A DNA stretch of 64,000 nucleotides from a virus: positions 1 through 64,000 of IMG/VR virus record IMGVR_UViG_3300027782_000032; one strand, 5' to 3'. This document shows, in pieces, positions 1 to 11,043 of this stretch. The translations under genes and the position numbers were made by a program. Positions within the stretch are counted from its first letter, which is position 1. The number at the start of each line of letters is the position of its first letter. The notes below the pieces were generated by a model, which saw only the letters and a program-made list of their open reading frames with translations, ran no database searches and was not told the origin of the DNA.

Positions 1-3000
1 AGTTCTAGTTACTGAAAGTATTGGAGCAGTTACTGTTGTGCCATCGAAAGTAAAACTCGAAGATCCAGCGGCAGCATTGCTTCCGTCTTTATAGACAACT
101 TGATTTGCAGATCCAGCGACTGGGCCGGTTGCTCCCTGAGCTCCTTGGCTTCCTTGATTACCTTGTGAGCCTGCTCCTCCTTGATTGCCTTGAGGCCCTT
201 GTGAGCCTGCTCCTCCTTGGTTTCCTTGTGTTCCTTGAGGGCCTGCTACTCCTTGATTACCTTGAGGGCCTGCTCCTCCTTGGTTTCCTTGTGTTCCTTG
301 AGGGCCTGCTACTCCTTGATTACCTTGAGGGCCTGCTCCTCCTTGGTTGCCTTGAGGGCCTGCTCCTCCTTGGTTGCCTTGAGGGCCCGCTCCTCCTTGG
401 TTGCCTTGAGGGCCCGCTCCTCCTTGGTTGCCTTGAGGGCCTGCTCCTCCTTGGTTGCCTTGTGTTCCTTGAGGGCCTGCTCCTCCTTGGTTGCCTTGTG
501 TTCCTTGAGGGCCTGCTCCTCCTTGATTTCCTTGATTTCCTTGAGTACCTTGATTTCCTTGAGGGCCTGCTCCTCCTTGATTTCCTTGAGGGCCTGCTCC
601 TCCTTGATTACCTTGAGGGCCTGCTCCTCCTTGATTTCCTTGAGGGCCTGAGGCTCCTTGATTTCCTTGAGGGCCAGTAGGGCCAGTAACTCCTATAGTT
701 CCTTGATTTCCTTGAGGTCCGGTAGACCCTGCGGTTCCTTGAGACCCTGAAGTTCCTTGGCTACCCTGCGGTCCTTGATACCCTACGCTAATACCTGAGT
801 ATCCTTGTGATCCTGTATATCCTTGGTAACCGTAATATCCTTGAACACCGTAGTATCCTTGGTAGCCTTGAATACCGTAGTACCCTTGACTTCCTTGGCC
901 TCCATTGTAACCTTGGTTACCTTGATACCCTTGACTTCCTTGGTCTCCATTGTAACCTTGGTTACCTTGATACCCTTGACTTCCTTGATAGCCTTGATAG
1001 CCTTGATAGCCTTGATATCCTTGATATCCTTGATAGCCTTGATATCCTTGATATCCTTGATATCCTTGATATCCTTGATATCCTTGATATCCTTGATAGC
1101 CTTGATAGCCTTGACTTCCTTGATAGCCTTGACTTCCTTGATAGCCTTGACTTCCTTGATAGCCTTGAGCTCCATTAAACCCCTGACATCCTTGCGCTCC
1201 ATCAAACCCTTGAGCTCCATCAAACCCTTGAGCTCCGCAGAATCCTTGAGAACCGTCATAACCTTGTGAGCCGTTAAACCCTTGAGCTCCGCAAAACCCT
1301 TGAGCTCCATCAAACCCTTGAGCTCCATCAAACCCTTGAGATCCATCAAACCCTTGAGCTCCGCAAAACCCTTGAGCTCCATCAAACCCTTGAGCTCCAT
1401 CAAACCCTTGAGATCCATCAAACCCTTGAGCTCCGCAAAACCCTTGAGCTCCATCTAAGCCTTGAGCTCCATCTAAGCCTTGAGCTCCATCTGCTCCATT
1501 TGCTCCTTGAGCTCCGTCTGCTCCGTCTGCTCCGTCAGCGCCAGGGGCACCGTCTGAGCCGTCAGCACCGTCTGAGCCGTCAGCACCCATAGTCCCTTCG
1601 AAACCTTGATTTCCTCTAAAACCTTGAGCTCCTTGAGCTCCTTGCGGTCCTTGTGGCCCTTGAGCTCCTTGCGGTCCTTGAGGTCCTTGAGGGCCTTGAG
1701 CTCCTTGAGGTCCTTGAGCTCCTAAAGGTCCTTGAGCTCCTTGCGGTCCTTGAGCACCTAAAGGGCCTTGAGATCCTTGAGCTCCAGCTTCTCCTTGAGA
1801 TCCAGATTCGCCTTGAGAGCCTTTATCTCCTTGAGCTCCATTATCTCCTTGAGCTCCTCTAAAGCCCATAGGCCCAGGACTTCCTTGAGGACCATCTGGG
1901 CCAGCAAAGCCTGTAAGACCTCGAAATCCAGTAGGTCCTGTAGGGCCTGTAGGGCCTGTATCTCCAACTAGTCCTTTATCTCCAACTAATCCTTTATCTC
2001 CTTTTGCTCCTTTATCTCCTACTTCTCCTTTATCTCCCTCTTCTCCTATATACCCTTGAAGGCCTTTATCCCCCTCTTCTCCTATATACCCTTGAAGGCC
2101 TTTATCTCCTTGAAGGCCTTTATCTCCTTGAGCGCCTTTATCTCCTTGAGCTCCTTTATCTCCTTGAGCTCCTTTATCTCCTTGAGCGCCTTTATCCCCT
2201 TGAGCGCCTTTATCTCCTTGAGCTCCCTTATCTCCATAGGCTCCCTTATCTCCTTGAGCGCCTTTATCTCCTTGAGCGCCTTTATCTCCTTGAGCTCCCT
2301 TATCTCCATAGGCTCCCTTATCTCCTTGAGCTCCCTTATCTCCATAGGCTCCCTTATCTCCTTGAGCTCCCTTATCTCCATAGGCTCCCTTATCTCCTTG
2401 AGCTCCCTTATCTCCATAGGCTCCCTTATCGCCTTGAGCTCCTTTATCTCCATAGGCTCCCTTATCTCCATAGGCTCCCTTATCTCCTTGAGCTCCCTTA
2501 TCTCCATAGGCTCCCTTATCTCCTTGAGCTCCCTTATCTCCATAGGCTCCCTTATCGCCTTGAGCTCCTTTATCTCCATAAGCTCCTTTATCGCCTTGAG
2601 CTCCCTTATCTCCATAGGCTCCCTTATCGCCTTGAGCTCCTTTATCTCCATAAGCTCCTTTATCTCCTTGAGGTCCAGGTGATCCAGGTGATCCGCTTGG
2701 TCCGATTGGTCCTTCGGGTCCTGTAGGAGCTTGAGGTCCAGGCGATCCGCTAGGTCCAGAAGGTCCTGGTCCTCCAGGAGATCCAGGAGGCCCAGGAGGC
2801 CCAGGAGGTCCGCTTGGTCCGCTTGGCCCTTCGGGACCTGTAGGAGCTTGAGGTCCAGGCGATCCGCTAGGTCCAGAAGGTCCTGGTCCTCCAGGAGATC
2901 CAGGAGATCCAGGAGATCCAGGAGTTCCATCTAAACCGTCAGCGCCATCAATACCATCAATACCATCAATACCATCAACACCATCAGCGCCATCAAGTCC

Positions 3001-6000
3001 TTTATCTCCAGTAAGGCCTTTATCTCCTTGAATTCCTTTATATCCTTGAACGCCTCTAAAACCTACAGGGCCTCTAAGACCGTCAGGACCCATAAAACCG
3101 TCAGGACCCCTAAAACCGTCAGGACCCCTAAAACCGTCAGGACCCATATTACCATCAAGTCCTTTATCTCCTTGAACTCCTTTGTCGCCTTGGATTCCTT
3201 TGTCGCCTTGGATTCCTTTGTCGCCTTGGATTCCTTTGTCGCCTTGGATTCCTTTGTCGCCTTGGATTCCTTTGTCGCCTTGAACTCCTTTATCGCCTTG
3301 AATTCCTTTGTCACCTTGGATGCCTTTGTATCCTTGAACACCATCTTCTCCATCATAACCTTGAACGCCTTTATCTCCTTGAACTCCTTTGTCGCCTTGG
3401 ATTCCTTTGTCGCCTTGGATTCCTTTGTCGCCTTGGATTCCTTTGTCGCCTTGGATTCCTTTGTATCCCTGAATACCATCGTCTCCATCATAACCTTGAA
3501 CTCCGTTGTCTCCTTGGTTTCCTCTATAACCTTGAGTTCCTTGGTTTCCTCTATAACCTTGAGTTCCTTGGTTTCCTATGTAACCTTGAGTTCCTTGGTT
3601 TCCTATGTAACCTTGAGTTCCTTGGTTTCCTATGTAACCTTGAGTTCCTTGGTTTCCTATGTAACCTTGAGTTCCTTGGTTTCCTTTGTAGCCTTGATGT
3701 CCTCTATATCCTTGATGTCCTCTATATCCTTGATGTCCTCTGTAGCCTTGGTTTCCTCTATAACCTTGAGTTCCTTGGTTTCCTATGTAACCTTGAGTTC
3801 CTTGGTTTCCTATGTAACCTTGAGTTCCTTGGTTTCCTCTATAACCTTGAGTTCCTTGGTTTCCTCTATAACCTTGAGTTCCTTGGTTTCCTCTATAACC
3901 TTGAGTTCCTTGGTTTCCTCTATAACCTTGGTTTCCTCTATAACCTTGGTTTCCTCTATAGCCTTGGTTTCCTTTATAGCCTTGATATCCTCTGTAGCCT
4001 TGATATCCTCTGTAGCCTTGATATCCTCTGTAGCCTTGATATCCTCTATAGCCTTGATGTCCTTGGTTTCCTTGATAGCCTTGATGGCCTTGATGGCCTT
4101 GATGGCCTTGATGTCCTTGGTTTCCTTGATAGCCTTGGTTTCCATACCCCTGTGGAAGGCTTAGGTCGACTTGAAATTGATATGGGCATTCTGGAGGCTC
4201 TAATCCTGGATAGCTATTAGGAATAGTCCCTGGAGTTATGCTTAGAGATAATATAGGGGCCTGCCCTGAAGGAAGTACATATACATGATTCTCTCCAGGG
4301 GTTGTCCATATATATGGAGCGCAGCCATTGTCACCTTGATGTCCTTGGTTTCCTTGATAGCCTTGGTTTCCTTGATAGCCTTGGTTTCCTTGATAGCCTT
4401 GGTTTCCTTGATAGCCTTGGTTTCCTTGATAGCCTTGGTTTCCTTGATAGCCTTGGTTTCCTTGATAGCCTTGGTTTCCTTGATATCCTTGGTTTCCTTG
4501 ATAGCCTTGGTTTCCTTGATAGCCTGGGTTTCCTTTATAGCCTTGGTTTCCTTGATAGCCTTGTGGAAGGCTTAGGTCGATTTGAAATTGATATGGGCAT
4601 TCTGGAGGTTCCAAGCCTGGATAACTGTTAGGAATAGTTCCTGGAGTTATGCTTAAAGATACTGTAGGAGCTTGACCAGAAGGAAGTACATAAACATGAT
4701 TCTCTCCAGGGGTTGTCCATATGTATGGAGCGCAGCCATTGTCACCTTGATAGCCTTGGTTTCCTTGATAGCCTTGGTTTCCTTGATAGCCTTGGTTTCC
4801 TTGATAGCCTTGGTTTCCTTGATAGCCTTGATAGCCTTGATAGCCTTGATAGCCTTGATATCCTTGATATCCTTGATATCCTTGATATCCTTGATATCCT
4901 TGATATCCTTGACTTCCTTGATAGCCTTGGTTTCCTTGATAACCCTGTGGAAGATCTAATTCAATTTGAAATTGATATGGGCATTCTGGAGGTTCCAAGC
5001 CTGGATAACTGTTAGGAATAGTTCCTGGAGTTATGTTTAAACTTAGGGCAGGAGTTCCACCTGCAGCAATCATATTAACTATGTTCTCTCCAGGAGTAGT
5101 CCATATGTATGGAGTACATCCTCCGTAGCCTTGAGTTCCTTGATATCCTTGGTTTCCTTGATAGCCTTGGTTTCCTTGATAGCCTTGGTTTCCTTGATAG
5201 CCTTGGTTTCCTTGATAGCCTTGGTTTCCTTGATAGCCTTGAGGGCCTGCTGGTATTTCAAAATCAAAATTAAAGGTTGGGGCACACTCTTCAGGATCTT
5301 CAGAAGGTACTTTAGTTATAGTTACTGATGCTTCGTATTTGCTCTGTACAGTAGTTACATCGCCTACCTGTATGCCTACTTGAGGGCAAGGGCCTGCTGG
5401 TATTTCAAAATCAAAGTTAAATGTAGGGGCACATTCTTCTGGGTCTTCAGAAGGTACTTTAGTTACAGTTACTGATGCTTCGTATTTGCTCTGTACAGTA
5501 GTTACATCGCCTACCTGTATTCCTACCTGAGGACAGGGCCCAGCTGGTATTTCAAAATCAAAGTTAAAAGTCGGGGCGCATTCTTGTGGATTTGTAGAAG
5601 GTACAGGAGTTACAGTTACAGAAGCTGGTACATAAGATTGTACTGTAGTTACGTCACCTATCTGAGCTCCAATTTGAGGACAAGGAACTGGAATATCTAA
5701 ACTTATTTGAAATTGATAAGGACACTCTGGAGGTTCTAATCCTGGATAACTATTAGGTATAGTGCCTGGAGTTATAGTTAGAGAAAGCTCAGCAGGTTGT
5801 CCTGCGGCTACAATATTAACTACGTTTTCTCCAGGGCTAGACCAAAGGTATGGAACGCAAGCTTGAGTTCCTTGATATCCTTGATACCCTTGAGGTCCTT
5901 GATACCCTTGATACCCTTGAGGTCCTGATGGTATTTCAAAGTCAAAGTTAAAGGTTGGGGCGCAGTCTTCTGGGTTAGCAGGTGGTAGTTTAGTTATAGT

Positions 6001-7254
6001 TACTGATGCTTCGTAATTGCTTTGTACAGTAGTTACGTCTCCTACTTGTATCCCAACCTGAGGACAGGGACCTGCTGGTATTTCAAAGTCAAAGTTAAAT
6101 GTCGGAGCACAGTCTTGTGGGTTTGTAGAAGGAACTTTAGTTACGGTTACAGAGGCCTGAGTTCCTTGTACAGTAGTTACGTCTCCTACTTGTATCCCAA
6201 CCTGAGGACAGGGTCCAGCTGGTATTTCAAAGTCAAAGTTAAATGTCGGAGCACAATCTTGAGGGTTATTAGAAGGAACTTCAGTCACGGTTACAGAGGC
6301 CTGAGTTCCTTGTACTGTGGTTACAGTACCGACCTGTATGCCTACTTGAGGACATGGACCTGCTGGTATTTCAAAATCAAAGTTAAATGTCGGAGCGCAG
6401 TCTTGTGGATTACTTGATTGTACAGGAGTTACAGTTACAGATGCCTGAGTTCCTTGTACAGTGGTTACAGTACCGACCTGTATGCCTACTTGAGGACATG
6501 GACCTGCTGGTATTTCAAAATCAAAGTTAAATGTCGGAGCGCAGTCTTGAGGGTTTGCTGACTGTACAGAGGTTACGGTTACAGATGCTAGTTCATAGCT
6601 TTGTAATGTAGTTACAGTACCGACCTGTATTCCTACTTGAGGACAGGGCCCAGCTGGTATTTCAAAATCAAAGTTAAATGTCGGAGCACAATCTTGAGGG
6701 TTTGCTGACTGTACAGAGGTTACGGTTACAGAGGCCGACTGAGTGCTATTTAAAGTAGTTACAGTACCGACCTGTATGCCTACTTGAGGACAGGGTCCAG
6801 CTGGTATTTCAAAGTCAAAATTAAAAGTAGGGGCGCAGTCTTGTGGGTTCGCTGACTGTACAGAGGTTACGGTTACAGAAGCTAGTTCATAACTCTGAAC
6901 AGTAGTTACAGTACCAACTTGTATACCTACCTGAGGACAAAGTCCCTCAGGTATTTCAAAATCAAACTGTATAGTAGGTTCGCAGCCTTGTGTACTATTA
7001 ACAGACCGTATTGTTACATTAGCCTGATTGCCTGTTACTGTAGTTGTTGTAGCATTAACTTGTATGGTAGGGCACGGCCCAGTTAGCCCAATAGGCCCAG
7101 TTATACCAGTTATAGGTATATTTATATCTATGTCTGGGCAGTCATATATTGGCGGAGGCGGGTCTGGTAGCGTACAGCTTGATATGAAATCAAAGCTGGA
7201 TATTGCCTCTGTAAAAGGCAGTCCGCATCTACTATTAGCAAATACATCTGCCAT
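1..7254 (-). CDS. Giant modular collagen-like tail fibre protein (C-terminus beyond window)
   Basis: One minus-strand frame stays open from an ATG at 7254 to base 1, giving at least 2418 residues with no stop in the window. Residues about 1-60 form a Pro-rich head. Residues about 60-440 are seven repeats of about 48 residues containing CPQVGIQVG and [10 protein letters not shown]. After that, Gly-X-Y tracts alternate with a module carrying [10 protein letters not shown] and [20 protein letters not shown]. From 4150 to about 120 there are more than 1300 residues of almost uninterrupted Gly-X-Y, rich in GYQ, GNQ, GDK and GAQ. The last visible part, [10 protein letters not shown] followed by [11 protein letters not shown], is typical of the region after the collagen stalk in phage fibres. 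Collagen-like triplets form trimeric stalks, so this is inferred to be a long receptor-end fibre. Its place after the baseplate and tip genes fits. Frames on the other strand and the other minus frames in this region are repeat artefacts. Confidence 0.9.
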   Translation of the reverse strand, partial: MADVFANSRCGLPFTEAISSFDFISSCTLPDPPPPIYDCPDIDINIPITGITGPIGLTGPCPTIQVNATTTTVTGNQANVTIRSVNSTQGCEPTIQFDFEIPEGLCPQVGIQVGTVTTVQSYELASVTVTSVQSANPQDCAPTFNFDFEIPAGPCPQVGIQVGTVTTLNSTQSASVTVTSVQSANPQDCAPTFNFDFEIPAGPCPQVGIQVGTVTTLQSYELASVTVTSVQSANPQDCAPTFNFDFEIPAGPCPQVGIQVGTVTTVQGTQASVTVTPVQSSNPQDCAPTFNFDFEIPAGPCPQVGIQVGTVTTVQGTQASVTVTEVPSNNPQDCAPTFNFDFEIPAGPCPQVGIQVGDVTTVQGTQASVTVTKVPSTNPQDCAPTFNFDFEIPAGPCPQVGIQVGDVTTVQSNYEASVTITKLPPANPEDCAPTFNFDFEIPSGPQGYQGYQGPQGYQGYQGTQACVPYLWSSPGENVVNIVAAGQPAELSLTITPGTIPNSYPGLEPPECPYQFQISLDIPVPCPQIGAQIGDVTTVQSYVPASVTVTPVPSTNPQECAPTFNFDFEIPAGPCPQVGIQVGDVTTVQSKYEASVTVTKVPSEDPEECAPTFNFDFEIPAGPCPQVGIQVGDVTTVQSKYEASVTITKVPSEDPEECAPTFNFDFEIPAGPQGYQGNQGYQGNQGYQGNQGYQGNQGYQGNQGYQGTQGYGGCTPYIWTTPGENIVNMIAAGGTPALSLNITPGTIPNSYPGLEPPECPYQFQIELDLPQGYQGNQGYQGSQGYQGYQGYQGYQGYQGYQGYQGYQGYQGYQGNQGYQGNQGYQGNQGYQGNQGYQGDNGCAPYIWTTPGENHVYVLPSGQAPTVSLSITPGTIPNSYPGLEPPECPYQFQIDLSLPQGYQGNQGYKGNPGYQGNQGYQGNQGYQGNQGYQGNQGYQGNQGYQGNQGYQGNQGYQGNQGYQGNQGYQGNQGHQGDNGCAPYIWTTPGENHVYVLPSGQAPILSLSITPGTIPNSYPGLEPPECPYQFQVDLSLPQGYGNQGYQGNQGHQGHQGHQGHQGYQGNQGHQGYRGYQGYRGYQGYRGYQGYRGYQGYKGNQGYRGNQGYRGNQGYRGNQGTQGYRGNQGTQGYRGNQGTQGYRGNQGTQGYIGNQGTQGYIGNQGTQGYRGNQGYRGHQGYRGHQGYRGHQGYKGNQGTQGYIGNQGTQGYIGNQGTQGYIGNQGTQGYIGNQGTQGYRGNQGTQGYRGNQGDNGVQGYDGDDGIQGYKGIQGDKGIQGDKGIQGDKGIQGDKGVQGDKGVQGYDGEDGVQGYKGIQGDKGIQGDKGVQGDKGIQGDKGIQGDKGIQGDKGIQGDKGIQGDKGVQGDKGLDGNMGPDGFRGPDGFRGPDGFMGPDGLRGPVGFRGVQGYKGIQGDKGLTGDKGLDGADGVDGIDGIDGIDGADGLDGTPGSPGSPGSPGGPGPSGPSGSPGPQAPTGPEGPSGPSGPPGPPGPPGSPGGPGPSGPSGSPGPQAPTGPEGPIGPSGSPGSPGPQGDKGAYGDKGAQGDKGAYGDKGAQGDKGAYGDKGAQGDKGAYGDKGAQGDKGAYGDKGAQGDKGAYGDKGAYGDKGAQGDKGAYGDKGAQGDKGAYGDKGAQGDKGAYGDKGAQGDKGAYGDKGAQGDKGAQGDKGAQGDKGAYGDKGAQGDKGAQGDKGAQGDKGAQGDKGAQGDKGAQGDKGLQGDKGLQGYIGEEGDKGLQGYIGEEGDKGEVGDKGAKGDKGLVGDKGLVGDTGPTGPTGPTGFRGLTGFAGPDGPQGSPGPMGFRGAQGDNGAQGDKGSQGESGSQGEAGAQGSQGPLGAQGPQGAQGPLGAQGPQGAQGPQGPQGPQGAQGPQGPQGAQGAQGFRGNQGFEGTMGADGSDGADGSDGAPGADGADGADGAQGANGADGAQGLDGAQGLDGAQGFCGAQGFDGSQGFDGAQGFDGAQGFCGAQGFDGSQGFDGAQGFDGAQGFCGAQGFNGSQGYDGSQGFCGAQGFDGAQGFDGAQGCQGFNGAQGYQGSQGYQGSQGYQGSQGYQGYQGYQGYQGYQGYQGYQGYQGYQGYQGYQGYQGYQGYQGSQGYQGNQGYNGDQGSQGYQGNQGYNGGQGSQGYYGIQGYQGYYGVQGYYGYQGYTGSQGYSGISVGYQGPQGSQGTSGSQGTAGSTGPQGNQGTIGVTGPTGPQGNQGASGPQGNQGGAGPQGNQGGAGPQGNQGGAGPQGNQGTQGNQGNQGGAGPQGTQGNQGGAGPQGTQGNQGGAGPQGNQGGAGPQGNQGGAGPQGNQGGAGPQGNQGGAGPQGNQGVAGPQGTQGNQGGAGPQGNQGVAGPQGTQGNQGGAGSQGPQGNQGGAGSQGNQGSQGAQGATGPVAGSANQVVYKDGSNAAAGSSSFTFDGTTVTAPILSVTRT
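118..4150 (-). repeat. Main Gly-X-Y (collagen) repeat tract
   Basis: Continuous nine-base periodicity on the minus strand encodes Gly-X-Y. Sub-blocks differ in composition: GYQ/GNQ (about 3700-4150), GIQ/GDK (about 3170-3500), GAQ/GDK/GAY (about 2100-2660), a Pro-rich GPSGSPGPQ block (about 2680-2940) with two GPQAPTG interruptions, GFDGAQ (about 1180-1450) and GYQ (about 970-1150). Near-identical higher-order DNA units, for example a 36-base unit in 2220-2660, show recent expansion by recombination or slippage. Confidence 0.9.
4151..5870 (-). repeat. Duplicated globular-module plus collagen-tract cassettes in the fibre gene
   Basis: A module of about 58 residues ([10 protein letters not shown] ... 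[24 protein letters not shown]) occurs four times: about 5865-5690, 5115-4945, 4740-4560 and 4335-4150. The last three are each followed by, or sit between, Gly-X-Y tracts of differing length. The two copies nearest 4.2 and 4.7 kb are almost identical in DNA, including the stretch that encodes the flanking Asp-Asn-Gly-Cys. The pattern shows tandem duplication of a whole domain-plus-stalk unit. Confidence 0.85.
5930..6975 (-). repeat. N-terminal 48-residue beta-type repeats of the fibre
   Basis: Seven copies of a unit of about 145 bases encode [15 protein letters not shown], then a variable piece, ASVTVT, and [14 protein letters not shown]. Three related units lie at about 5240-5690. The two Cys residues per unit (CPQ and DCAP or ECAP) are conserved in position. 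The alternating pattern of hydrophobic and polar residues suggests beta strands. The role is unknown; it probably forms a trimeric shaft before the collagen stalk. Confidence 0.8.
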
Positions 7255-7349
7255 TAAAGCTTTACCTAGCCTCTACAGGGTTAAAACACAGGTTACTATC
7301 GCATATCTACTATAAGTGCTATTTATTTATTAATCTAGGTTAACTAAGG

Positions 7350-8375
7350 TTATATAACTGCAGACGAAATATAAACATCTGGGTTTGCACATATAGCTAG
7401 ACCATTAAGTGTAGCTTCTATTGAAATAAGGTAATCTGCTTGTGTTGAAGTTAAAGTTATTCCTTTACCTCCAACAACCCACAACCTTTTGCCTCCCATA
7501 CCATTGATCGACTTTATAGTGTCTTTACAGGTAGGGCCTCCACTGTACAGCTCGCTGCCATCTGGTATCTCTTGATCAGTACCCATTTTTATTCCAGGAA
7601 TTAGAGTGCTTGGGTATTTTATAGAAGATGGCTCATCTTTACAGAACTGCCCTTTAATAGCATCCGTAACTGTAGCTGTAAACGTAACAGAGTTTCTAGC
7701 TGAAGATAAGGTGACGTTGCAACTGTAGCCATCTACAAACCTAATGTCTCCAATAAGCCCCTCGTGATATACTAGGTTCTCGTATAGCACTAATGGGTCT
7801 TCTCCGCACCCGCTAGCAGGAGTAGCTTGCTCTGGAGTTTGATTAGCTATGCTTATAGATTGAACATCTGCGCTTTGAAGATTTTTTATAAGAGTCGGCT
7901 CTATAACGTATATCGAATCAACTACTACAATTTCTCCGACATACATAGAGTCAACGATAGAGTCTATATTTCCAAATATTATAAACCCATCCCATAACAG
8001 GTCTTCATCGATGCCAGCTACTGAACTTGAACTTGAACTTGAACTTGAGCTTGAGTTGTTTGAGTTGTAACCTTCATCTAGCTTTACATAAGAGAATGAA
8101 TATGTGAGCTCTGTAGCTGGGTAATTAATGCTAAATACTAAAGATTTATTAATAAGTCCATCTGCATCGCATTTAAACTCTAATATTAATTGATTTATAG
8201 TTTTCTCAATACTGTGCAGCCTTACAGTGTTAACACCGTCTACAAATCCAGACCCGTAATTGACCGCGCAGTTAAACTCTACTACCGTTTCTTTAGGTAT
8301 AGGAGGCTCTACAGCTGGGTCTACGAAAGGGTACGACCTGAACATGTTGTCAAAATAAAAGCCTTGTTTTGCCAT
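7350..8375 (-). CDS. Receptor-end/tip structural protein, paralogue family member 1
   Basis: 341 residues. The N-terminus FYFDNMFRSYPFVDPAV carries the aromatic-N-x-YPF-D signature shared by five neighbouring proteins. A pure Ser run (about 12 residues) at about 107-118 separates an N-terminal from a C-terminal domain. The C-terminal part contains IKSINGMGGKRLWVVGGKGI, a degenerate form of the SINGV-x-PD-x-x-GN motif of phage tail-fibre domains. It starts at an ATG behind a GGAG-like site, 14 bases after the preceding gene. Together with its paralogues it is inferred to make up part of the tail tip or fibre network that contacts the host. No enzyme motif was seen. Confidence 0.6.
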   Translation of the reverse strand: MAKQGFYFDNMFRSYPFVDPAVEPPIPKETVVEFNCAVNYGSGFVDGVNTVRLHSIEKTINQLILEFKCDADGLINKSLVFSINYPATELTYSFSYVKLDEGYNSNNSSSSSSSSSSSVAGIDEDLLWDGFIIFGNIDSIVDSMYVGEIVVVDSIYVIEPTLIKNLQSADVQSISIANQTPEQATPASGCGEDPLVLYENLVYHEGLIGDIRFVDGYSCNVTLSSARNSVTFTATVTDAIKGQFCKDEPSSIKYPSTLIPGIKMGTDQEIPDGSELYSGGPTCKDTIKSINGMGGKRLWVVGGKGITLTSTQADYLISIEATLNGLAICANPDVYISSAVI

Positions 8376-8389
8376 TGGTTACAGCTCCG

Positions 8390-9166
8390 TTATCCTACTA
8401 TGGCCTGAAGATCTTGACCAACAAGCTCTACTCTTATACCTGGCAGGCTAGGGTCAGGATAGATCCGCAATATGGTGTCGCTAGCTTGGAAGTTGCCTAC
8501 TACTATCTTGTAATCTCCGTGCTCATCAGGTGGTACGTTATTAATTGTTTTTATAAACCTAGGAGTTATAAAGCTCTCAGGATTATCTCTTCTTTTAAAT
8601 AAAGTATCTCCAACTATGTCTACGCGTATGTTGCCGTCTTCAAGTCTAAGTACTACACCGTCTTCTCCTATTAGCCACACGTTACCATTAACAAGTTCGT
8701 TGTCATAGCTTCTAAGAGAAGACACAGCTTCTCCCGACATAGTAAGAACTACTGACGGCACGAACTCTGCAGCCTCTCTTAGTATGTGCTCTCCTATTGG
8801 CCAAGTCTGTAAGAACGCCATGGCTACTGAATCTACAACCATTATGCCTGCCGGCCTTCCCAGCGTATCTGTAAACGTTATTACTTCTGGTATGCTAAAA
8901 GGATCAAGCGTTGCTACAGCTGCCTTCTTATTTGAAGAGTTACCTACGTATATTTTAAGCTCTGGTCCTACGCCTGTGGCTATTTCTATGCTAGTTATAA
9001 AAAGCCTAGAACTCCAATTTACTAAATAGAAAGAGGCGTCATATATGGCTGACTTATCTATTAGTAAATTGCTTGCTGTTAAAAGTGTTGAGTTGTCAGA
9101 GAAAGGGTACTTTGTATCTTTAACTTGGTCCCTCCACTCGTATCCATACTCTTGTTTATAGCTCAT
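8390..9166 (-). CDS. Receptor-end/tip structural protein, paralogue family member 2
   Basis: 258 residues. It has the family N-terminal motif in the form EWRDQVKDTKYPFSDNS and, near the C-terminus, FIKTINNVPPDEHGDYKIVVG, corresponding to the SINGV-x-PD-x-x-GN motif of tail-fibre proteins. It lacks the Ser-run linker of its neighbours and is the shortest member. It lies 14 bases downstream of the 620-residue paralogue in the same transcription unit. The inferred role is a minor tail-tip or fibre-attachment protein; the specific function is not recognised. Confidence 0.6.
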   Translation of the reverse strand: MSYKQEYGYEWRDQVKDTKYPFSDNSTLLTASNLLIDKSAIYDASFYLVNWSSRLFITSIEIATGVGPELKIYVGNSSNKKAAVATLDPFSIPEVITFTDTLGRPAGIMVVDSVAMAFLQTWPIGEHILREAAEFVPSVVLTMSGEAVSSLRSYDNELVNGNVWLIGEDGVVLRLEDGNIRVDIVGDTLFKRRDNPESFITPRFIKTINNVPPDEHGDYKIVVGNFQASDTILRIYPDPSLPGIRVELVGQDLQAIVG

Positions 9167-9180
9167 TATAGATTACCTTA

Positions 9181-11043
9181 TTAGCTTACAAAGAAGTGTG
9201 AGAATACAACAGACCCACTACCAACAGTACCGAATCCTACCAGACATCCTGAGTCTGATAGCTCTAACAGCTGCAGATTAATACTTGCGATAGCATACAG
9301 GTCTATGTCAGCAGAGTAACCAGGTATTGGAGTTACTACTGGGGCTACATACTCTGGGTAGTCTGATGATCCAGAGCTTGAGTTTACATAAGTGCTTTGA
9401 CTACTTTCAGATGAACTTACATGTAAGTACTCAGACGAGCTTGATATGACTGGCTCTGTAGGTATAGGCCAATATTCATTAGCTAAAAACATCCTCAGCC
9501 TGTAATAAGCTTTGTTGTCAGGAAGGTTGTAGCTTGTATCTTTTTGAAAGTCTAAAGAGTACCATACTCCAGCTTTTATATTAGGAACAGGAGCTGATCT
9601 ACCTGAAGATATCCAATTAAGACCGTCCCATCTATAAACCTCTAAGCATTTAGATGAAAAATTAAAAACACCTATTAAATAACTTTTAACATACTTGTTG
9701 CAAGCTTCAGAATATATGGTGGAGTAGTCTAGTATAACTCCTGCAGCTCCTGTAGTGGACCCATTAGAGAACACGAATGTAACTGAAGCCCTTACTCCTA
9801 TTCCAGCTTCATATGGGTAGTTTCTTTGGTAAGTGTGAGAATCCGTTGCAGGGTCATTCCATACAGACGTAAATCTAGAGCCTGTGCTCACTACAGCTAG
9901 CCCTGAACTTTCATTACCTAAAGGAAATCCTCTATTAAACGCTGTAGCTACAAACTGATAAGATCCATTTACAACTTCAAAATGGCTCGGAACTGCTGTG
10001 GAGTAGATTGGCTTTATTAAGTTGTCTGCGTAAGGAAGCATAGTAGGTTCAATAACTTCGCTATTCAGTGCAGGGTTTATATCTACATTACTTCCAGTCT
10101 CAGCTACAGCGTCCTGATCTCCTTCAGCCGCTGATATGTCAGCACACTCATCTGCGTACTCGTTGGGTAGTTTACCTGACTCGTCAGGAAGGAAGTCGTT
10201 TCTTATGCAGGCTTCGGCCATGCCTAGTGGCATCTCTACGGCTATGCCTTTAAGGTCGCTGTTTACCAAAGTAGTTGATGTAATTTGGTTTCTAGAGAAC
10301 ACAAGGTTTATATTGCCGTAGCAGTCAGGCTGTATGTTATTAAGGTACTCTACGCTTATCTTATTACAAGATTCGCTCTCAGGGCGACCTTGGCACTTTC
10401 CAATATACTTCTTGTAAAGATTTTCTGTAGAAGTCTGGCTCTTTAATTTAAATATTAGAGCATCTACGGTGCCTACTCCTTTTACATATCTCTGACCGCG
10501 TACTATGTCTAGGTCTCCAACTGGGCTTAATAGCACATCTTTTTTTAATAAAGCTGTTTCGTTATTAACTGATATAGAGGTTACTCCTGGAAGCTTATAA
10601 GTCATAGACGCTCTAGGCGCTATTATTGACTGGCTTGCTTTACTAAATCTTGCAGCAAAAGGTTTTTCAATTCCTTCACCAAATACTATCCAACCTACTA
10701 CTCCTTTAGTTATTGCAGTTAAGCTGTAAGGCACTCCGGCTATTACAGGCTTAGGTATTGAGACTACTGCTAGAGGTTTAAACTGGTCGTATGGATCGTC
10801 TTCACCAGTCTCTAGAGGGTACCTAGTGCAGCCTAGAAAGGTAACTGTTACTATTTTTGAAGTGCAGTTTATGCTTCCTATAGACGCAAACTTACATAGG
10901 CTGTCTGGAAACCTTATACGAAGATCTACTATTATGTCGTTTGGAAGCTCAAACCCTTCATCAGATTCTCCAGTAGCAATATCGTCTATAGGGTATCGCT
11001 TTGTAGAGTTAGAGTTAAACCAGTTGTTGTTAATTACAGACAT
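9181..11043 (-). CDS. Large receptor-end structural protein, paralogue family member 3
   Basis: 620 residues. The N-terminus WFNSNSTKRYPIDDIA is close to that of member 5 (12374-13321). A VEYLNNIQPDCYGNINLVF segment near residue 230 matches the SINGV-PD-GN motif. Residues about 350-530 are a beta-rich stretch (GVILDYSTIYSE, VFNFSSKCLEVYRWDG, GVWYSLDFQKDTSY) that resembles concanavalin/LamG-like carbohydrate-binding domains; this is a weak inference. A Ser-rich linker (SSSSEYLHVSSSESSQ) follows. Its ATG overlaps the upstream stop codon (TAATG), suggesting translational coupling. It is likely a host-surface-binding tip component. Confidence 0.6.
   Translation of the reverse strand: MSVINNNWFNSNSTKRYPIDDIATGESDEGFELPNDIIVDLRIRFPDSLCKFASIGSINCTSKIVTVTFLGCTRYPLETGEDDPYDQFKPLAVVSIPKPVIAGVPYSLTAITKGVVGWIVFGEGIEKPFAARFSKASQSIIAPRASMTYKLPGVTSISVNNETALLKKDVLLSPVGDLDIVRGQRYVKGVGTVDALIFKLKSQTSTENLYKKYIGKCQGRPESESCNKISVEYLNNIQPDCYGNINLVFSRNQITSTTLVNSDLKGIAVEMPLGMAEACIRNDFLPDESGKLPNEYADECADISAAEGDQDAVAETGSNVDINPALNSEVIEPTMLPYADNLIKPIYSTAVPSHFEVVNGSYQFVATAFNRGFPLGNESSGLAVVSTGSRFTSVWNDPATDSHTYQRNYPYEAGIGVRASVTFVFSNGSTTGAAGVILDYSTIYSEACNKYVKSYLIGVFNFSSKCLEVYRWDGLNWISSGRSAPVPNIKAGVWYSLDFQKDTSYNLPDNKAYYRLRMFLANEYWPIPTEPVISSSSEYLHVSSSESSQSTYVNSSSGSSDYPEYVAPVVTPIPGYSADIDLYAIASINLQLLELSDSGCLVGFGTVGSGSVVFSHFFVS

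Noticed and set aside
970-5250. Regular short repeats suggestive of a CRISPR array.
   Set aside because: Units are 9-18 bases with no unique spacers and follow a Gly-X-Y coding pattern.
105-5328. Many plus-strand and minus-strand reading frames in the repeat region (rich in [25 protein letters not shown]).
   Set aside because: They are other frames of the Gly-X-Y repeat. The true minus frame shows Gly every third residue, stays open from 7254 to 1 and ends in a fibre domain.
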